Source: Clarkia xantiana subsp. parviflora (taxonomy: Eukaryota > Streptophyta > Magnoliopsida > Myrtales > Onagraceae). From it: 64,000 nt of DNA. The stretch covers positions 4,858,839 through 4,922,838 of the forward strand of contig JAPTYO010000015.1 in assembly GCA_036873135.1 (NCBI GenBank), read 5' to 3'. The position numbers and the translations under genes are program-made. Positions 47,576 through 62,177 of the stretch are shown here, one piece after another (the first letter of the stretch is position 1; each line of letters starts with the position of its first letter). The notes beneath the pieces were generated by a model. It searched no databases, was not told the origin of the DNA, and worked only from the letters and a program-made list of their open reading frames with translations.

Positions 47576-48400
47576 GAGTAGTAATGCGCTAGTCCTTAGA
47601 GTGACCCTTGGCATTTATGGGTAGTAATGCACAAGGTCATTTTTCCGGTACTTGGCATTTATGAGTAGTAATGCACAAGTCCCATGTATACACGCAAACG
47701 TGTTGTTCCGATGAGGTGAAACCTTTGTTTTTACCGTCTCTTAGTCCACTCTAAGGCGACGTTGTTACAAGACGCTACTTGTTAATTTGTTGCGTTTTTC
47801 CATCTGTTATTTGGGAACTCTCCGCGTAACGTTGTTGCAGGGCGTTCTGTTGGCTAACCCAATTACTTGCCTTGCGATGCTAGTACGCCTCCACTTTGTT
47901 AGTCAAAGGGACGTGATGAAGGTCGTGTGATACGCCTTGTAGTTTATCCCATCTTTCGGACCATTCCGAAGCGACGTTGTAGCAAGACACGACTTGCCAA
48001 TTTTTGAATGTGTTTTGATCCGCTATTTGGGTACCCCCGTTATAGCGTTAAGGCGAGGTGTTCCTTGGCTAGTCCTTGTACTGACCTTGCGATACTACTA
48101 CATCTCATCCTGGTTATTCAAAGGGGTTGTACAAGTTTGTATTGCACAACCTGTAGTTTTTTCCGTCTCTTGGGCAATTCCAGGGCGACGTTGTGGCAAG
48201 ACACTGCTTGCTTGATTGGAGTGTTTTATTTCCGTTATTTGTTCACGGACAAGATAACGTTTTACAAGACTCGACTTGTATGTTTGGTGATTTTTTCGCT
48301 GCGTTGAGTATCGCGGCGATTGTTGTCTACGCTTCTGCCGGCGTAGAGTGTTGGTACGTAATAATGAACGCTACTTGTGGGTAGTAGTAGGTTCCCATGG
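47576..48400. repeat. Tat-4 repeats right of Tat-5
   Basis: 47576-47690 continues the TTGGCATTTATGGGTAGTAATGC units of Tat-4. From 47720 to 48390 there are three to four loose repeats of about 200 bp marked by GCGACGTTGTTACAAGAC-like segments. No gene was found. The copia element Cop-1 begins right after. Confidence 0.65.
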
Positions 48401-48405
48401 GGTTG

Positions 48406-50066
48406 CCATTGCCATTGTCAATGAGCACAAGGAGAAGCAGAAGTTGATGGCATTCCTTTTTGGGGCTGAATGATTCCTATGGACACATTATGAGGCAACC
48501 ACTTCCTTCCCTTAGCATTGCCTTCTCTGTGTTAGTACACGAAGAGAGCCAAATGACCATCTCTGGTTCCATTGGTGATGTGGGTGAGGCAACTGCCTTG
48601 TTCAATGGGAAGAATTCATCCTATGGATGTGGTAGAGGCAATGGAAGAGGATATTCAAGGGGTAGAGGTTTTGGAAGAGGCAATGACATTGGAAGAGGCA
48701 GAGGCAATTTCAATGCTTCAAGTGGCAAACCACTTCCTACTTGAAACTATTGTGGCATGAGAGGTCACAATGAGGAAACTTGCTACACCAAGCATGGCTA
48801 CCCATATGATCATCCAATCCATCAAAACAATCCAAATGCCCCTAAGAGGAATTGGAATTCAGCCAACATTGTTGAAGATTGTGGAACCTCAAGTGCAATT
48901 GAGCATGTGGCAGCCAAGGACAAGAGGATCTTCCATGGCACAGCTGACAAAAGGATTCAACATGTTGCTGCCCATGATGATCATTTTGATCATACACCTC
49001 TATGATTTGAAGATGTGGATCAAACTCATGTCAACATGGCAGGTATATCTAGTGATCCTATGGTTTGGATAGTTGACTCAGGTGCAGCTAACCATATCAC
49101 TCATCAAATTGAATGGCTACATGATTTGAAGAAGAGTGACTCTGATCACCAATATGTGCACTTGCCAAATGGTCACAAGTGTAAAGTGACTCATGTTGGT
49201 TCTTGCTCTTTCTCCAGTGGATTCACATTGACCAACATCCTCTTGGTCCCTGATTTCAAGTTCAATTTGATCTCAGTTTCTAGGTTGCCTAGCCAGTTAA
49301 ATTGCAAAGTGATCTTTACTTGTGATCATGTGTTGCTTCAGGGCCAAAGTGGCAAGTCCATGGTGATTGGACAATGGAATAAAGGATTGTACACCTTGAA
49401 GGATGTGGTACCTTCAAGTCCAAGGAAGATAGCAGCTGCTTGCTTGGGGAATAAGGATGAAGTATTGAGATGGCATAGGCATTTGGGTCATGTCTCAGAA
49501 CAATATTTGAATCATTTGGATGTTTTAGGCTTGAATAAGACCTATGGTTGTATCAAACAATGCACTATTTGTCCTCTTGCAAAACAATCTAGATTTTCAT
49601 TCCCAATCAGTGATTCAATTGCTTTAAAGCCTTTTGATTTGATTCACATGGACTTATGGGGTCCTTACAAGGTGCCTACCTTCAAGAACAATCAATATTT
49701 CTTGACTATTGTTGATGACCACTCAAGGGCAACTTGGGTCTATTTGATGAGACACAAGAGTGATACTTTCTTGCACATCAAGAATTTCTTGATCATGGTG
49801 AAGAATCAGTTTGGTACAATGGTCAAGACTTTGAGGAGTGACAATGGGACTGAGTTCATCAACTCAGTTTGCAAAGACTTGCTTCATCAATTTGGAATCC
49901 TTAATCAAACTAGTTTTCCGCATACACCACAACAAAATGGAAGGGTGGAACGCAAGCATAGGGAAATTCTCAACATTGCTAGAGCTATAAGGTTTCAAGC
50001 TTCTATGCCATTGAGGCATTGGGGGTATTGCATACTCAATGCTTGTTACTTGCTCAACAGGCTACC
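48406..50066 (+). pseudogene. Cop-1 gag, protease and integrase (5' part)
   Basis: The gag remnant has HKEKQKLM and SLSIAFSVLV. The zinc knuckle NYCGMRGHNEETC has its first Cys codon changed to TGA (48742-48744). A second TGA is at 49003-49005. Protease has the active site WIVDSGAANHITHQ. Integrase has the HHCC finger (HRHLGH...CTICPLAK), then the DDE core with HMDLWGP, TIVDDHSRATWVYL, RSDNGTEF and QQNGRVERKHREI. The sequence breaks at LLNRLP, where Cop-2 inserted. Confidence 0.9.
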
Positions 50067-50296
50067 TATAAGCTGGAAATTTACTTCATTGATCATTAGG
50101 GATTACAATCAAGGTGATACAATATATATACTAAGTGAAACTAGGCTCACCAACTAAGACTATACAAATAGTTGTGAACCAGATGCATAGTGTTTGCATA
50201 GCAAAACCGGGTGCATACATAGTGGCAGGGTGTATGCATAGTGAAACTAAGTGTATGCATAGTGTATTGAACATAGTCTTCATATACACTTCTATA
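50067..50296 (-). repeat. Cop-2 3' LTR
   Basis: The 230-bp LTR starts TATAGAAGTG on the minus strand and ends GCTTATA. The polyprotein stop codon TAG lies in its first bases. It contains imperfect repeats of a TATGCATACAC motif. Confidence 0.93.
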
Positions 50297-53200
50297 TTCT
50301 CCCATCCTTTTCTTCTTCTTCTTTTCTTTCTTGGAAGGCATCTTTAATTCCATACAATCTCAATAAGGCTAAGTGTTGGTTCTTCACTAAAGCCTTGGTA
50401 AGCAAGTCAACTAGTTGATCCTTGGAAGGAATGTAATGGACACCAATCATCCCAAGTTCAATGTGATGCCTTGTGAAGTGACAATCTAATTCAATATGCT
50501 TTGTACGCTCATGAAACATTGGATTTTTAGCAATCTTCACAGCTGCTTGACTATCTGTGTATATGGGAATAGTAAGGCTTACTTGCAAACCAAGTTCTTT
50601 AAGAATTCTGCCTACCCAAAGTGCCTCTTGAATTGCAACTCTTAGGCATCTATACTCTGCTTCAGCACTTGATAGTGAAATGGTATCTTGTTTCTTGACC
50701 TTCCAACCTATCATAGCTGCTCCAAGTTTTACACAATAGGCACTCACTGATTTTCTACTAAAAGGACAAGCAACCCAATCAGAATCACAAAACAAGCTCA
50801 AGTTGAGGTTGTTATTTGAGGGATAGATTAACCCTTGGCCAGGGGTGCCCTTGATGTACTTGATCACTCTTATGGCTGCATTGTAGTGTGATTTCTTAGG
50901 CTTGTCCACAAATTGACTAAGCCTTTGCACTGAAAAGCTAATGTCAGGCCTAGTCATGGTAAGGTATAGTAACTTACCAACCAATCTTCTAAAAGAAGTG
51001 GCATCCTCTAAAAGAAGATCATCTGAATTTGAGTTGGTTGCCTTGTCATACTCATATGTTGTGAGTTTGACGTTGAATTCCATTGGTGTATCAATAGGCC
51101 TAGCTGCTCCTAAGCCTGCATCTTCAATCAACTCCATAGCATACTTTCTTTGATTAATCACAAGTCCTTGATTGGATCTTGCAATTTCCAATCCCAAAAA
51201 ATATCTCAATTCCCCCAAATCCTTCAACTTGAAGTGTGTTTGTAGAATGCACTTCAATTGATTGATCATCTTGGCATTGGATCCTGTGATTAGCAAATCA
51301 TCAACATAAATGAGCAAGAAGACTTTGTCAACACCTTGAATCTTGGTGAACAAAGAATGATCAGAGGCACATTGCTTATATCCATTCTTCACCAAAGTTT
51401 GTGTGAGCTTGATATTCCATTGTCTTGATGCTTGTTTGAGGCCATATAGTGACTTGATGAGCTTGCACACACGTTTAGGAGACCCATCATTGGATTTGGA
51501 ATGATCAAAACCTTGGGGAATATCCATATACACTTCTTCAGTTAGATCACCTTGAAGAAATGCATTGTTAACATCCATGTGATATAGACCCCAAGATTTG
51601 GCAGCTGCCAATGCTAAGACAATCCTCACTGTGTCCATTTTGACCACAGGTCAAAATGTCTCATTGAAATCAGCCCCTTCAATTTGAGTAAAACCCTTGG
51701 CAACCAATCTAGCCTTGTATCTCTCAATTGATCCATCTGAATTGTACTTTACTTTGAAGACCCATTTGCATCCAATTGATGATTTGTTTAGAGGAAGATC
51801 CACCAATTGCCATGTGTTGTTGTCTTGAAGAGCTTGTATCTCCTCCTTCATTGCCATAATCTAGTTAGGATCCTTGATGGCTTGCTTGTAAGTAGTTGGT
51901 TCATTGACTTTGTCAATGGCAGTCAAGAAACACTTGTATTGAGGCCCCAAAGTGTCATAAGACAAAAATTTCTCCATGCCAAAAGTAGCATTGGAAGTGG
52001 TCTTGTTTTGTAGTTCAGCAATCCTTGCACTCCTCCTAAGAGGTGGTGGATGTAGTTTGGCAAGTCTAGCACTTCTCCTCAAAGTAGGTGGTTGAGGAGT
52101 ATCATTAGGAGCATCATCAATTGGTATTTGATTCTGAGCTTGATCAACACGTTGAGGTGGAGGGTCATCAAAGTATATTGGAGTCTCAGTTGGAAACTCC
52201 TCAAGATGTTGCTTGGCATCCAAGCAAGAAGGGATCAAAGCTCTCAAGGCCTCCTTTGACAAACTGAATGGGAAAATATCTTCATGGAATTGAACATCCC
52301 TAGATACATGAAAGACTGAGTTGGTCAAGTTCATAAGAAGGTACCCTTTTTGAGATGTGGAGTAACCCATAAGGATGCATGGCTCAGCCCTTGGACTAAA
52401 TTTGTCATGGTTGTTTAGCCTAGTTGCAAAGCATAAACAACCTATCACCCTTAAATGTTGTAGAGAAGGCACCTTCCCATATAATACCTCTATGGGTAAC
52501 TTGAAATTCAAGATAGAAGATGGTAGCCTGTTGAGCAAATAACAAGCATTGAGTATGCAATACCCCCAATGTCTCAATGGCATGGAGGCTTGGAACCTTA
52601 TTGCTCTAGCAATGTTGAGGATATCCCTATGCTTGCGTTCCACTCTTCCATTTTGTTGTGGTGTATGCACACAACTAGTTTGATGATGGATGCCAAATTG
52701 GTGAAGTAAATCCTTGCAAACTGAGTTGATGAACTCGGTCCCATTGTCACTCCTCAAAGTCTTCACCATAGTTGCAAACTGATTCTTCACCATTATCAAG
52801 AAATTCTTGATGTGCAAGAAAGTATCACTCTTGTGCTTCATCAAATAGACCCAAGTTGCTCTTGAATAATCATCAACAATGGTCAAGAATTATTGATTGT
52901 TCTTGAATGTAGGCACCTTGTAGGGACCCATTAAGTCCATGTGAATCAAATCAAAAGGTCTAGAAGCAATTGAATCACTGATTGGGAATGAAAATCTAGA
53001 TTGCTTTGCAAGGGGGCAAATAGTGCATTGTTTGATACAACCATAAGACTTATTCAAACCTAAAACATCCAAATGATTCAAATAAGTTTCTGACACATGA
53101 CCCAAACGTTTGTGCCATATCAAAACATCCTCCTTATTTCCCAAGCAAGCATTAGCTATCTTTCTTGAGGCTGAAGGCACCACATCCTTCAAGGTGTAAA

Positions 53201-54629
53201 GTCCTTTATTCCATTCCCCAATCACCATGGACTTGCCACTCTGGCCCTGAAGCAACACATGATCACAAGTAAAGATCACTTTGCAATTCAATTGATTAGG
53301 AAGCCTAGAAACTGAGATCAAGTTGAATTTGAAATCAGGGACCAAAAGTATGTTGGTCAATGTGAATCCACTAGAGAAAGTGCAAGAACCAATATGAGTC
53401 ACTTTGCACTTGTGACCATTTGGTAAGTGAACAAATTGATGATCTGAATCACTTCTTCTCAAGTCATGTAGCCAATCAATTTGGTGAGTGATGTGGTTAG
53501 TTGCACCTGAATCAACTATCCAAATCATAGGCTCATTAGTTGTACCTGCCATGTTGACATGAGCTTGATCAACATCTTCAAAGGTTAAATAGTCAAAGTG
53601 ATCATCATGAGCAGCTACATGGTGAATCCTCTTTTCAGTTGTGCCATGTACAATCCTTTTGTCCCCAGCTGCCACATGCATGATTGTACTTGAGCTTCCA
53701 CCATTGTCAACAACATTGGCCCTAGGCTTCTTGAATGGTTGAAGATGTGGTGGTACACCATTCTTAATGAAACAAGTATCTTCCAAATGACCCCTTTTTC
53801 CACAATAGTTACAAAACCTTGTGTCATTAGATCTTCCATAGCCCCTACCAGGATTGCCACCATTCCTTCCATTGCCCCTGCCAGGACCACCATTGCCTCT
53901 TCCAGCTCCAAATGATTGATTTCTTCTTGTATATAGGGCAGTAGTCTCACCAATATCTCCAATAGAACCAGAGATTGATCTCTGACTCTCTTCTTGAACC
54001 AAAACAGAGAAGGCAATGCTTAAAGAAGGAAGTGGTTGTCTCATCAACAAACTACTCCTAATGTGGCCATAGGAGTCATTCAGTCCCAAGAGGAATGCCA
54101 TAAGCTTTTGCTTCTCTTTGTGCTCATTAACAATGGCAATGTCCCCAGCACATTCAAGTTGCAAGTCATCAATGGAAGCAAGAGCATCCCAAAGTTGCTT
54201 CATCTTAGCAAAGTACTCAGTGATGGAAAGTGTGCCTTGAGAAGTTTGGTAAATTTCTCTAGTCAATTGAAAAATTTGAGTTCCATCCACTTTGTCATAC
54301 ATTTCCTTCAAGTCATTCCAAATTGAAGCAGCAGTTGGATTATAAATCAATCCAGAAACCAAGTCCTTTGCCACTGTGTTTCTGAGCCAAGCTTTTTCAA
54401 TGGCATTGGCTCTATCCCATTTCACCCTTTGATCAAGTGGAACACTGAGCCTTGTGAAAGTTCCATCAATGAAACCCAACTTGTTTTTTACCAACAAGCC
54501 TTCTTTGATTGAGGTGCTCCAGGCATGGTAGTTGGAAATGCCTTGCAATTGAAAAGGGATAAGGAGGTGGCCAGTTGTATCCGAGGGATGAATATAAAGA
54601 GGATCATCAATGCTATACTCATTAGCCAT
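50292..54629 (-). pseudogene. Cop-2 gag-pol polyprotein with three stop codons
   Basis: One 1445-codon frame. Gag (MANEYSIDDP start, zinc knuckle CNYCGKRGHLEDTC), protease (WIVDSGATNHITHQ), integrase (HKRLGH...CTICPLAK; TIVDDYSRATW; RSDNGTEF), RT (NNAFLQGDLTEEVYM; YVDD at 51297-51308) and RNase H (FCDSDWVACP, LSSAEAEY) follow in copia order. Stops: TAA at 52892-52890 (Tyr in Cop-1), TAG at 51863-51861 (Trp in Cop-1), TGA at 51653-51651 (Ser in Cop-1). No frameshift was seen. With three single-base changes and near-identical LTRs it is a recent insertion that is now dead. Confidence 0.93.
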
Positions 54630-55347
54630 CTTGCAATTCAGAAACTGGATTCAAACAGGGGAGAGGAATTCAAGGAATATAATCAGCAGATTTCCAAGAA
54701 AACCGAAAATGAACCAGCTACCACAAAGTGACAAAAGTGGCACACAACCAAACTTGCAATAGGACAAAGAATCAGCTAGCAATATCCAACTGAATTCGTA
54801 CAGATCCGCCCACAAATCTGAGTAAACCAATCAATAGAAGCCACCAACAATCAAATCTGAACAATCTCCAATGATTGTGGAAGCAGAAATCCACAATCTC
54901 AATGCAAAATTCTTCAGTAAACTGAAAGAACACCTTAGTCGAGCAATGAACTATCAAAGCTCAAAACGCAGAGAAACAATGGAGATCAAGCTATAAGCAC
55001 AGCTTAATAGTGAAATATGTTCACTATAATAACCAGGAATCAAGTGCAAACCCAAGAATTCAACAAGAGAATCCACGCAAATAGCAATCCATAGCTCAAT
55101 CCAGGAAGAACTAGGCAAATCAGCTTGAAGACTAGTTCAAATCACCAAAAAGATTCCTACGCAGCTCAGATCTTGAAATGAGACTTACCCAAAGCCTTTC
55201 TTAAGTAAAAGAAAGGTTAATACAAGCTGAATTGAGTAACCAAGAAGTAATCCAAGCTGAATCCAAGTTGAATCAATGGAAAATCACAAGTAGAAATGAA
55301 GAAGAACTAGGTTGCTTCATCTCCAAGTTTGCGCCGCCATTTACATA
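54630..55347 (-). other. Cop-2 untranslated leader
   Basis: The sequence between the primer site and the gag ATG is about 720 bp. No conserved frame or structure was recognised in it. Confidence 0.6.
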
Positions 55348-55359
55348 GCTCTGATACCA
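55348..55359 (-). other. Primer-binding site of Cop-2
   Basis: TGGTATCAGAGC on the minus strand is complementary to the 3' end of plant initiator tRNA-Met, the standard copia primer. It directly abuts the 5' LTR end TTATA. Confidence 0.92.
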
Positions 55360-55589
55360 TATAAGCAGGAAATTTACTTCATTGATCACTAGGAATTACA
55401 ATCAAAGTGATACAATATATATACTAAGTGAAACTAGGCTCACCAACTAAGACTATACAAATAGTTGTGAACCAGGTGCATAGTGTTTGCATAGCAAAAC
55501 CGGGTGCATACATAGTGGCAGGGTGTATGCATAGTGAAACTAAGTGTATGCATAGTGTATTGAACATAGTCTTCATATACACTTCTATA
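55360..55589 (-). repeat. Cop-2 5' LTR
   Basis: The LTR is 230 bp with TATAG...TTATA ends and about five differences from the 3' LTR. A TATATATA tract at about 55419-55426 may serve as its core promoter. Confidence 0.93.
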
Positions 55590-55594
55590 CTACC

Positions 55595-57053
55595 CACCTC
55601 TATCTTGAAGTTCAAGTCACCTATGGAAGTGTTGTATGGAAAAGCCCCTTCTCTTTATCATTTGAGAACCATAGGTTGTTTATGCTTTGCAACCAAATTG
55701 AACAACCATGATAAGTTTAGTCCAAGGGCTGAACCATGCATTCTTATGGGGTATTCAACTTCACAAAATGGGTACCTTGTGATGAACATTTCCAACTCAA
55801 TATTTCATGTTTCAAGAGATGTTCTTTTTCATGAAGACATCTTTCCATTTAGCATGTCCAAGGATGCTTTGAAGGCTCTTATTCCATCTTGATTGGGAGC
55901 CAAGCAATACATTGAAGACTTCCCACCTGAGAGTCCACCTTATTTTGAAGAGGATGTACCAAGATACACTCCTATCAATGAAGTTCCAACACCTCAACAA
56001 CCAATTGAAGATGATCCACCCCAACCTTCTAACCTAAGAAGGAGTCTCAAAATTGCACAACTCAATCCACCACCACCTAGGAGAAGTGCAAGGATTGCTA
56101 AGCTTCAACAAAAGCCAAGTTCCAAAGTTACTTTTGGCATGGAAAAGTATGTGTCTTATGACACTTTGGGTCCTCAATACAAGTGCTTCTTGGCTGCCAT
56201 TGACAAAATCAAGGAACCAAGCACCTACAAGCAAGCAATCAAGGATCCCAATTGGATTTTGGCCATGAAGGAAGAGATACAAGCCCTTCAAGACAACAAC
56301 ACTTGGGAGCTAATGGAGCTTCCTCAAGGCAAATCATCAGTTGGTTGCAAATGGGTCTTCAAAGTCAAGTACAACTCTGATGGATCCATTGAAAGATACA
56401 AGGCAAGATTGGTTTCCAAGGGATTCACTCAAGTTTAAGGGACTGATTTCAATGAGACATTCTCTCCTGTGATCAAGATGGACACAGTGAGGATTATCTT
56501 AGCATTGGCAGCTGCCAAATCATGGGGATTGTACCATATGAATGTAAACAATGCATTTCTTCAAGGTGATTTAACTGAGGAAGTGTACATGGACATCCCC
56601 CAAGGTTTTGATCCTTCTAAGTCTCTTGATGAGTCTACCAAACATGTATGCAAGCTTAAGAAGTCCCTATATGACCTGAAACAAGCTTCAAGGCAATGGA
56701 ACATCAAGCTCACCCAAACCTTATTAAAGAATGGGTACAAGCAATGTGCCTCAGACCATTCCTTGTTCAGCAAGATACAAGGTAATGACAAAGTGTTTCT
56801 GCTCATCTATGTTGATGACCTTCTTATCACTGGTTCCAGTACCAAACACATTGAATTGGATTGCCACTTCAAAAGACACCACATTGAACAAGGCAGGATT
56901 GGTGTTCATTACATCCCTTCAAAGGATCAACTAGCTGACTTGCTAACCAAGGCTCTGGTGAAGAACCAGCACTTGCCATTATTGAAACTATATGGGATCA
57001 AAGATGTCTTTCAAGAAAGAAAAGAAGAAGAAGAAAAGGATGGGAAAATATAG
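55595..57053 (+). pseudogene. Cop-1 integrase end and RT, RNase H mostly deleted
   Basis: This resumes Cop-1 after Cop-2 with SILKFKSPMEVLYGKAPS. Stops: TGA at 55890-55892 and TAA at 56436-56438. RT motifs include [30 protein letters not shown] and YVDD at 56808-56819. Just after LLITGSS the frame jumps to TKHIELDCHF. Against Cop-2 this removes about 230 residues: the RT thumb and almost all of RNase H. The frame stays open across the join. The stop TAG lies in the first bases of the 3' LTR. Confidence 0.9.
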
Positions 57054-57256
57054 AGTGTATATATTGATGCTCATATTATCACATGTTGCATACACTTACT
57101 TTTAGTTGCATACAATGGTGTATGCACCACTATGCACCCGGTTATAAGGTTAAGCTAGTATCTTCCTAGTTGGTGAGCCTAGTCTCACTTAGTATATATA
57201 GTGCACCCTTTAGTTTGTAATCCCTAATCATCAATGAAGTATGATTCATGTTTATA
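57049..57256 (+). repeat. Cop-1 3' LTR
   Basis: The 208-bp LTR, TATAGAGTG...GTTTATA, aligns to the Cop-2 LTR over the GGTGAGCCTAGT(C/T)TCACTTAG block and the ATCAATGAAGTA end. It is clearly more diverged than the Cop-2 pair. It has the same TA..TA ends. Confidence 0.88.
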
Positions 57257-57261
57257 GGTTG

Positions 57262-57793
57262 GGAATTTGATCTTTTGGTGTGCAGTTGAGGCTACAATAC
57301 CCCAAGCGTTCATAGTCGTGTATCCTAGAATACCACTGTACGCATCCAGTTTTTCCACTACTATGAAGGGTATCTCCATGTGTATTCTCTTGTCACCAGA
57401 TCCCAGAGTAACCGGTAGCTTGATTGTTCCCACCAGGTATTTGGTGTCGCCGATGAATCCTACAAGCGGTGAGTGCATCTGCTTGATGTTCCTTTTCCTT
57501 CCCAAGGCAAGGACCATCTCCTTGGTTATTATGTTGGGGGAGGTTCCTCCATCTACCAATATGCGTTTTATATCCATATTGTCTATCTCCATGGTTATGA
57601 CCAGAGCATCATCGTGTGGATACACTATATGCTCCTTGTCCCTTGCCGAGAAGTATATGATGTCCTCCATGGGTTCGTCCTCCTGCTGGTGTTTAGAAGG
57701 CTGTTGTATCATTTAGGATGCATATGCTTCCCTTGAGTACGATGTTTCGCCTCCGGCTCCGAAACCACCGTGGATGACGTTTGTGTTTGCCAT
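57262..57793 (-). pseudogene. Tat-4 protease-only reading frame
   Basis: ATG at 57793, about 55 bp after the 5' LTR, opens a frame that begins directly with NVIHGGFGAGGETSYSREAYAS. In Tat-2 and Tat-3 the same segment joins gag to protease. A TAA at 57715-57713 interrupts it. It then continues with PHDDALVITMEIDNMDIKRI, the active site LVDGGTSPNII and SGILGYTTMNAWG to KFPT, where Cop-1 is inserted. Gag is missing altogether. Protease without gag and pol suggests a deletion derivative that depends on other elements. Confidence 0.8.
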
Positions 57794-57833
57794 GCTGCTC
57801 TTGCTAGTAAGCGATTGCTTGTTCGTTCGAGCC

Positions 57834-57851
57834 TCGCAGACGGCGCCAAAA
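57834..57851 (-). other. Primer-binding site of Tat-4
   Basis: On the minus strand TTTTGGCGCCGTCTGCG follows the LTR end. It keeps the GGCGCCGTCTG core of the Tat-2/3 site but diverges at the 3' end. Confidence 0.75.
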
Positions 57852-58501
57852 TGTTGGATCTTTACCGGGTGGAGTGTCGGATCCTAGTAATGACGTTGGA
57901 AGAATGCCTCGGGTCTCTCACTCTTCGGGTCTTCGCAAGTGTCGGGCTCGTGCGTCTCCGTATACCTGCAAGAGGGGCAATATCGCACACCACGTAGGGG
58001 GGGTGGAGTGCGATGAACCCTCTCCGAAGCTCAAATCAAGTATTTTAGAGAGAGAAAGTAAGAGAGAGGGCAGAGCTTCCGATGTCAACTTAGTTCGAAA
58101 TGAATGATCAAGGCTCCTATTTATAGGAAACCTTGGAATCAAACCGGGTTTTGAACGATCCGACGTCGGTTCAATGCAAAGTATGAACCGAGCGTAGACG
58201 GGAGTAAAGCTGACATCAGGAGGGTTTGCACGTGCAGTGTTTACGTAGGGGTTTACATGTCAATAATAGGAGGAATCCGGACCGTCTCAGGGATCCCGGG
58301 AGGTCTGGGGTGATGGGACAATCCGGACCCGGTCCGGATTGTAATGACAATCCTGACGCGGCATAAGTCCGGGGCGCGTACGCGCGTACCCCGGACCTTT
58401 TAGTACCCGCGGGTGAATAATTCGAAACCGTTTAGTGAGTTTGACGTGTATACGAAGTCCGAATAATATAAAACGAACCCGAATCGGACGTATACCCATC
58501 A
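57852..58501 (-). repeat. Tat-4 5' LTR
   Basis: The 650-bp LTR, TGATGGGTATAC...GATCCAACA on the minus strand, has a TATA-like CTATAAATAG at 58117-58126. The GTAAG target copy follows at 58502-58506. Confidence 0.94.
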
Positions 58502-58506
58502 GTAAG

Positions 58507-58972
58507 CAGGTAATTAAAGAAGTATGTGACCCATTTTGTCCAAATTAGACGAAAATTCTTATGGGACTAACAATTTGTATATGTATAAAACTTGAGGTTG
58601 TGAAATCTTAAAAAAAAAAAAACTTACCTTACAAAATGATTGATAGTAATAATTAATATATATGTATATATCTAATAATAATAATAATATAATACATGTA
58701 CTGTAGTCCATCCATATTTAATTGTCCTCTTATATATATATATATATATATCTGATGACTGATCAATCAATGCTTGCACAGCATGCATGCATGTTGGCTG
58801 TTGCTATAATAATTTCCTCCTAGCTAGCTATTAGAAGATGTACTAACATTTGTAAACCAGATATCATCATAAGCTAGCAAGTCAGTAAGTAAGGTCAGGA
58901 GTCTTGATAAGCCTTCTCCTGGTCTTAACGCCATATTACTTGTCCGCCAAGATTCATATCACTCCCCTTACA
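58507..58972. other. Spacer between Tat-4 and the cytokinin dehydrogenase gene
   Basis: AT-rich DNA with an A run (58609-58621), AAT repeats (58674-58690) and a (TA)n tract (58733-58750). It should contain the 3' UTR of the minus-strand gene. No other feature was seen. Confidence 0.5.

Positions 58973-62177
<3,205 letters not shown>

Larger units (their letters stand above)
50067..55589 (-). mobile_element. Cop-2: complete Ty1/copia element nested in Cop-1
   Basis: Two 230-bp LTRs (55360-55589 is 5', 50067-50296 is 3') differ at about five sites. The flanking duplication CTACC is perfect (50062-50066 and 55590-55594). LTR ends are TATAG...TTATA, a non-canonical TA..TA type. The primer site TGGTATCAGAGC (initiator tRNA-Met) abuts the 5' LTR and a GA-rich polypurine tract abuts the 3' LTR. 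One polyprotein frame spans 54629-50292 with only three stops. It belongs to the same family as Cop-1 and lies in the opposite direction. Confidence 0.95.
48406..57256 (+). mobile_element. Cop-1: Ty1/copia element, 5'-truncated, split by Cop-2
   Basis: Coding sequence starts abruptly inside gag at 48406, with no 5' LTR or primer site. It runs to 50066, is interrupted by Cop-2 and resumes at 55595 with the expected next residues. A 208-bp 3' LTR (57049-57256) closes it. The bases GGTTG flank both ends (48401-48405 and 57257-57261). It disrupts the Tat-4 protease. Domain order is gag, protease, integrase, RT, which defines Ty1/copia. An internal deletion removes most of RNase H. Confidence 0.85.
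33852..58501 (-). mobile_element. Tat-4: gag-less Tat-lineage derivative with nested elements
   Basis: LTRs at 57852-58501 (5') and 33852-34499 (3') lie in minus orientation, flanked by a perfect GTAAG duplication (33847-33851 and 58502-58506). The primer site reads TTTTGGCGCCGTC on the minus strand next to the 5' LTR. A polypurine-like ACTCGGGGGCAAA precedes the 3' LTR. Its own sequence is only about 7.5 kb once Tat-5 (39247-47570) and the copia block (48406-57256) are removed. It keeps a protease frame, repeats and an antisense gene; gag, RT, RNase H and integrase are absent. It is therefore a non-autonomous derivative. Confidence 0.9.
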
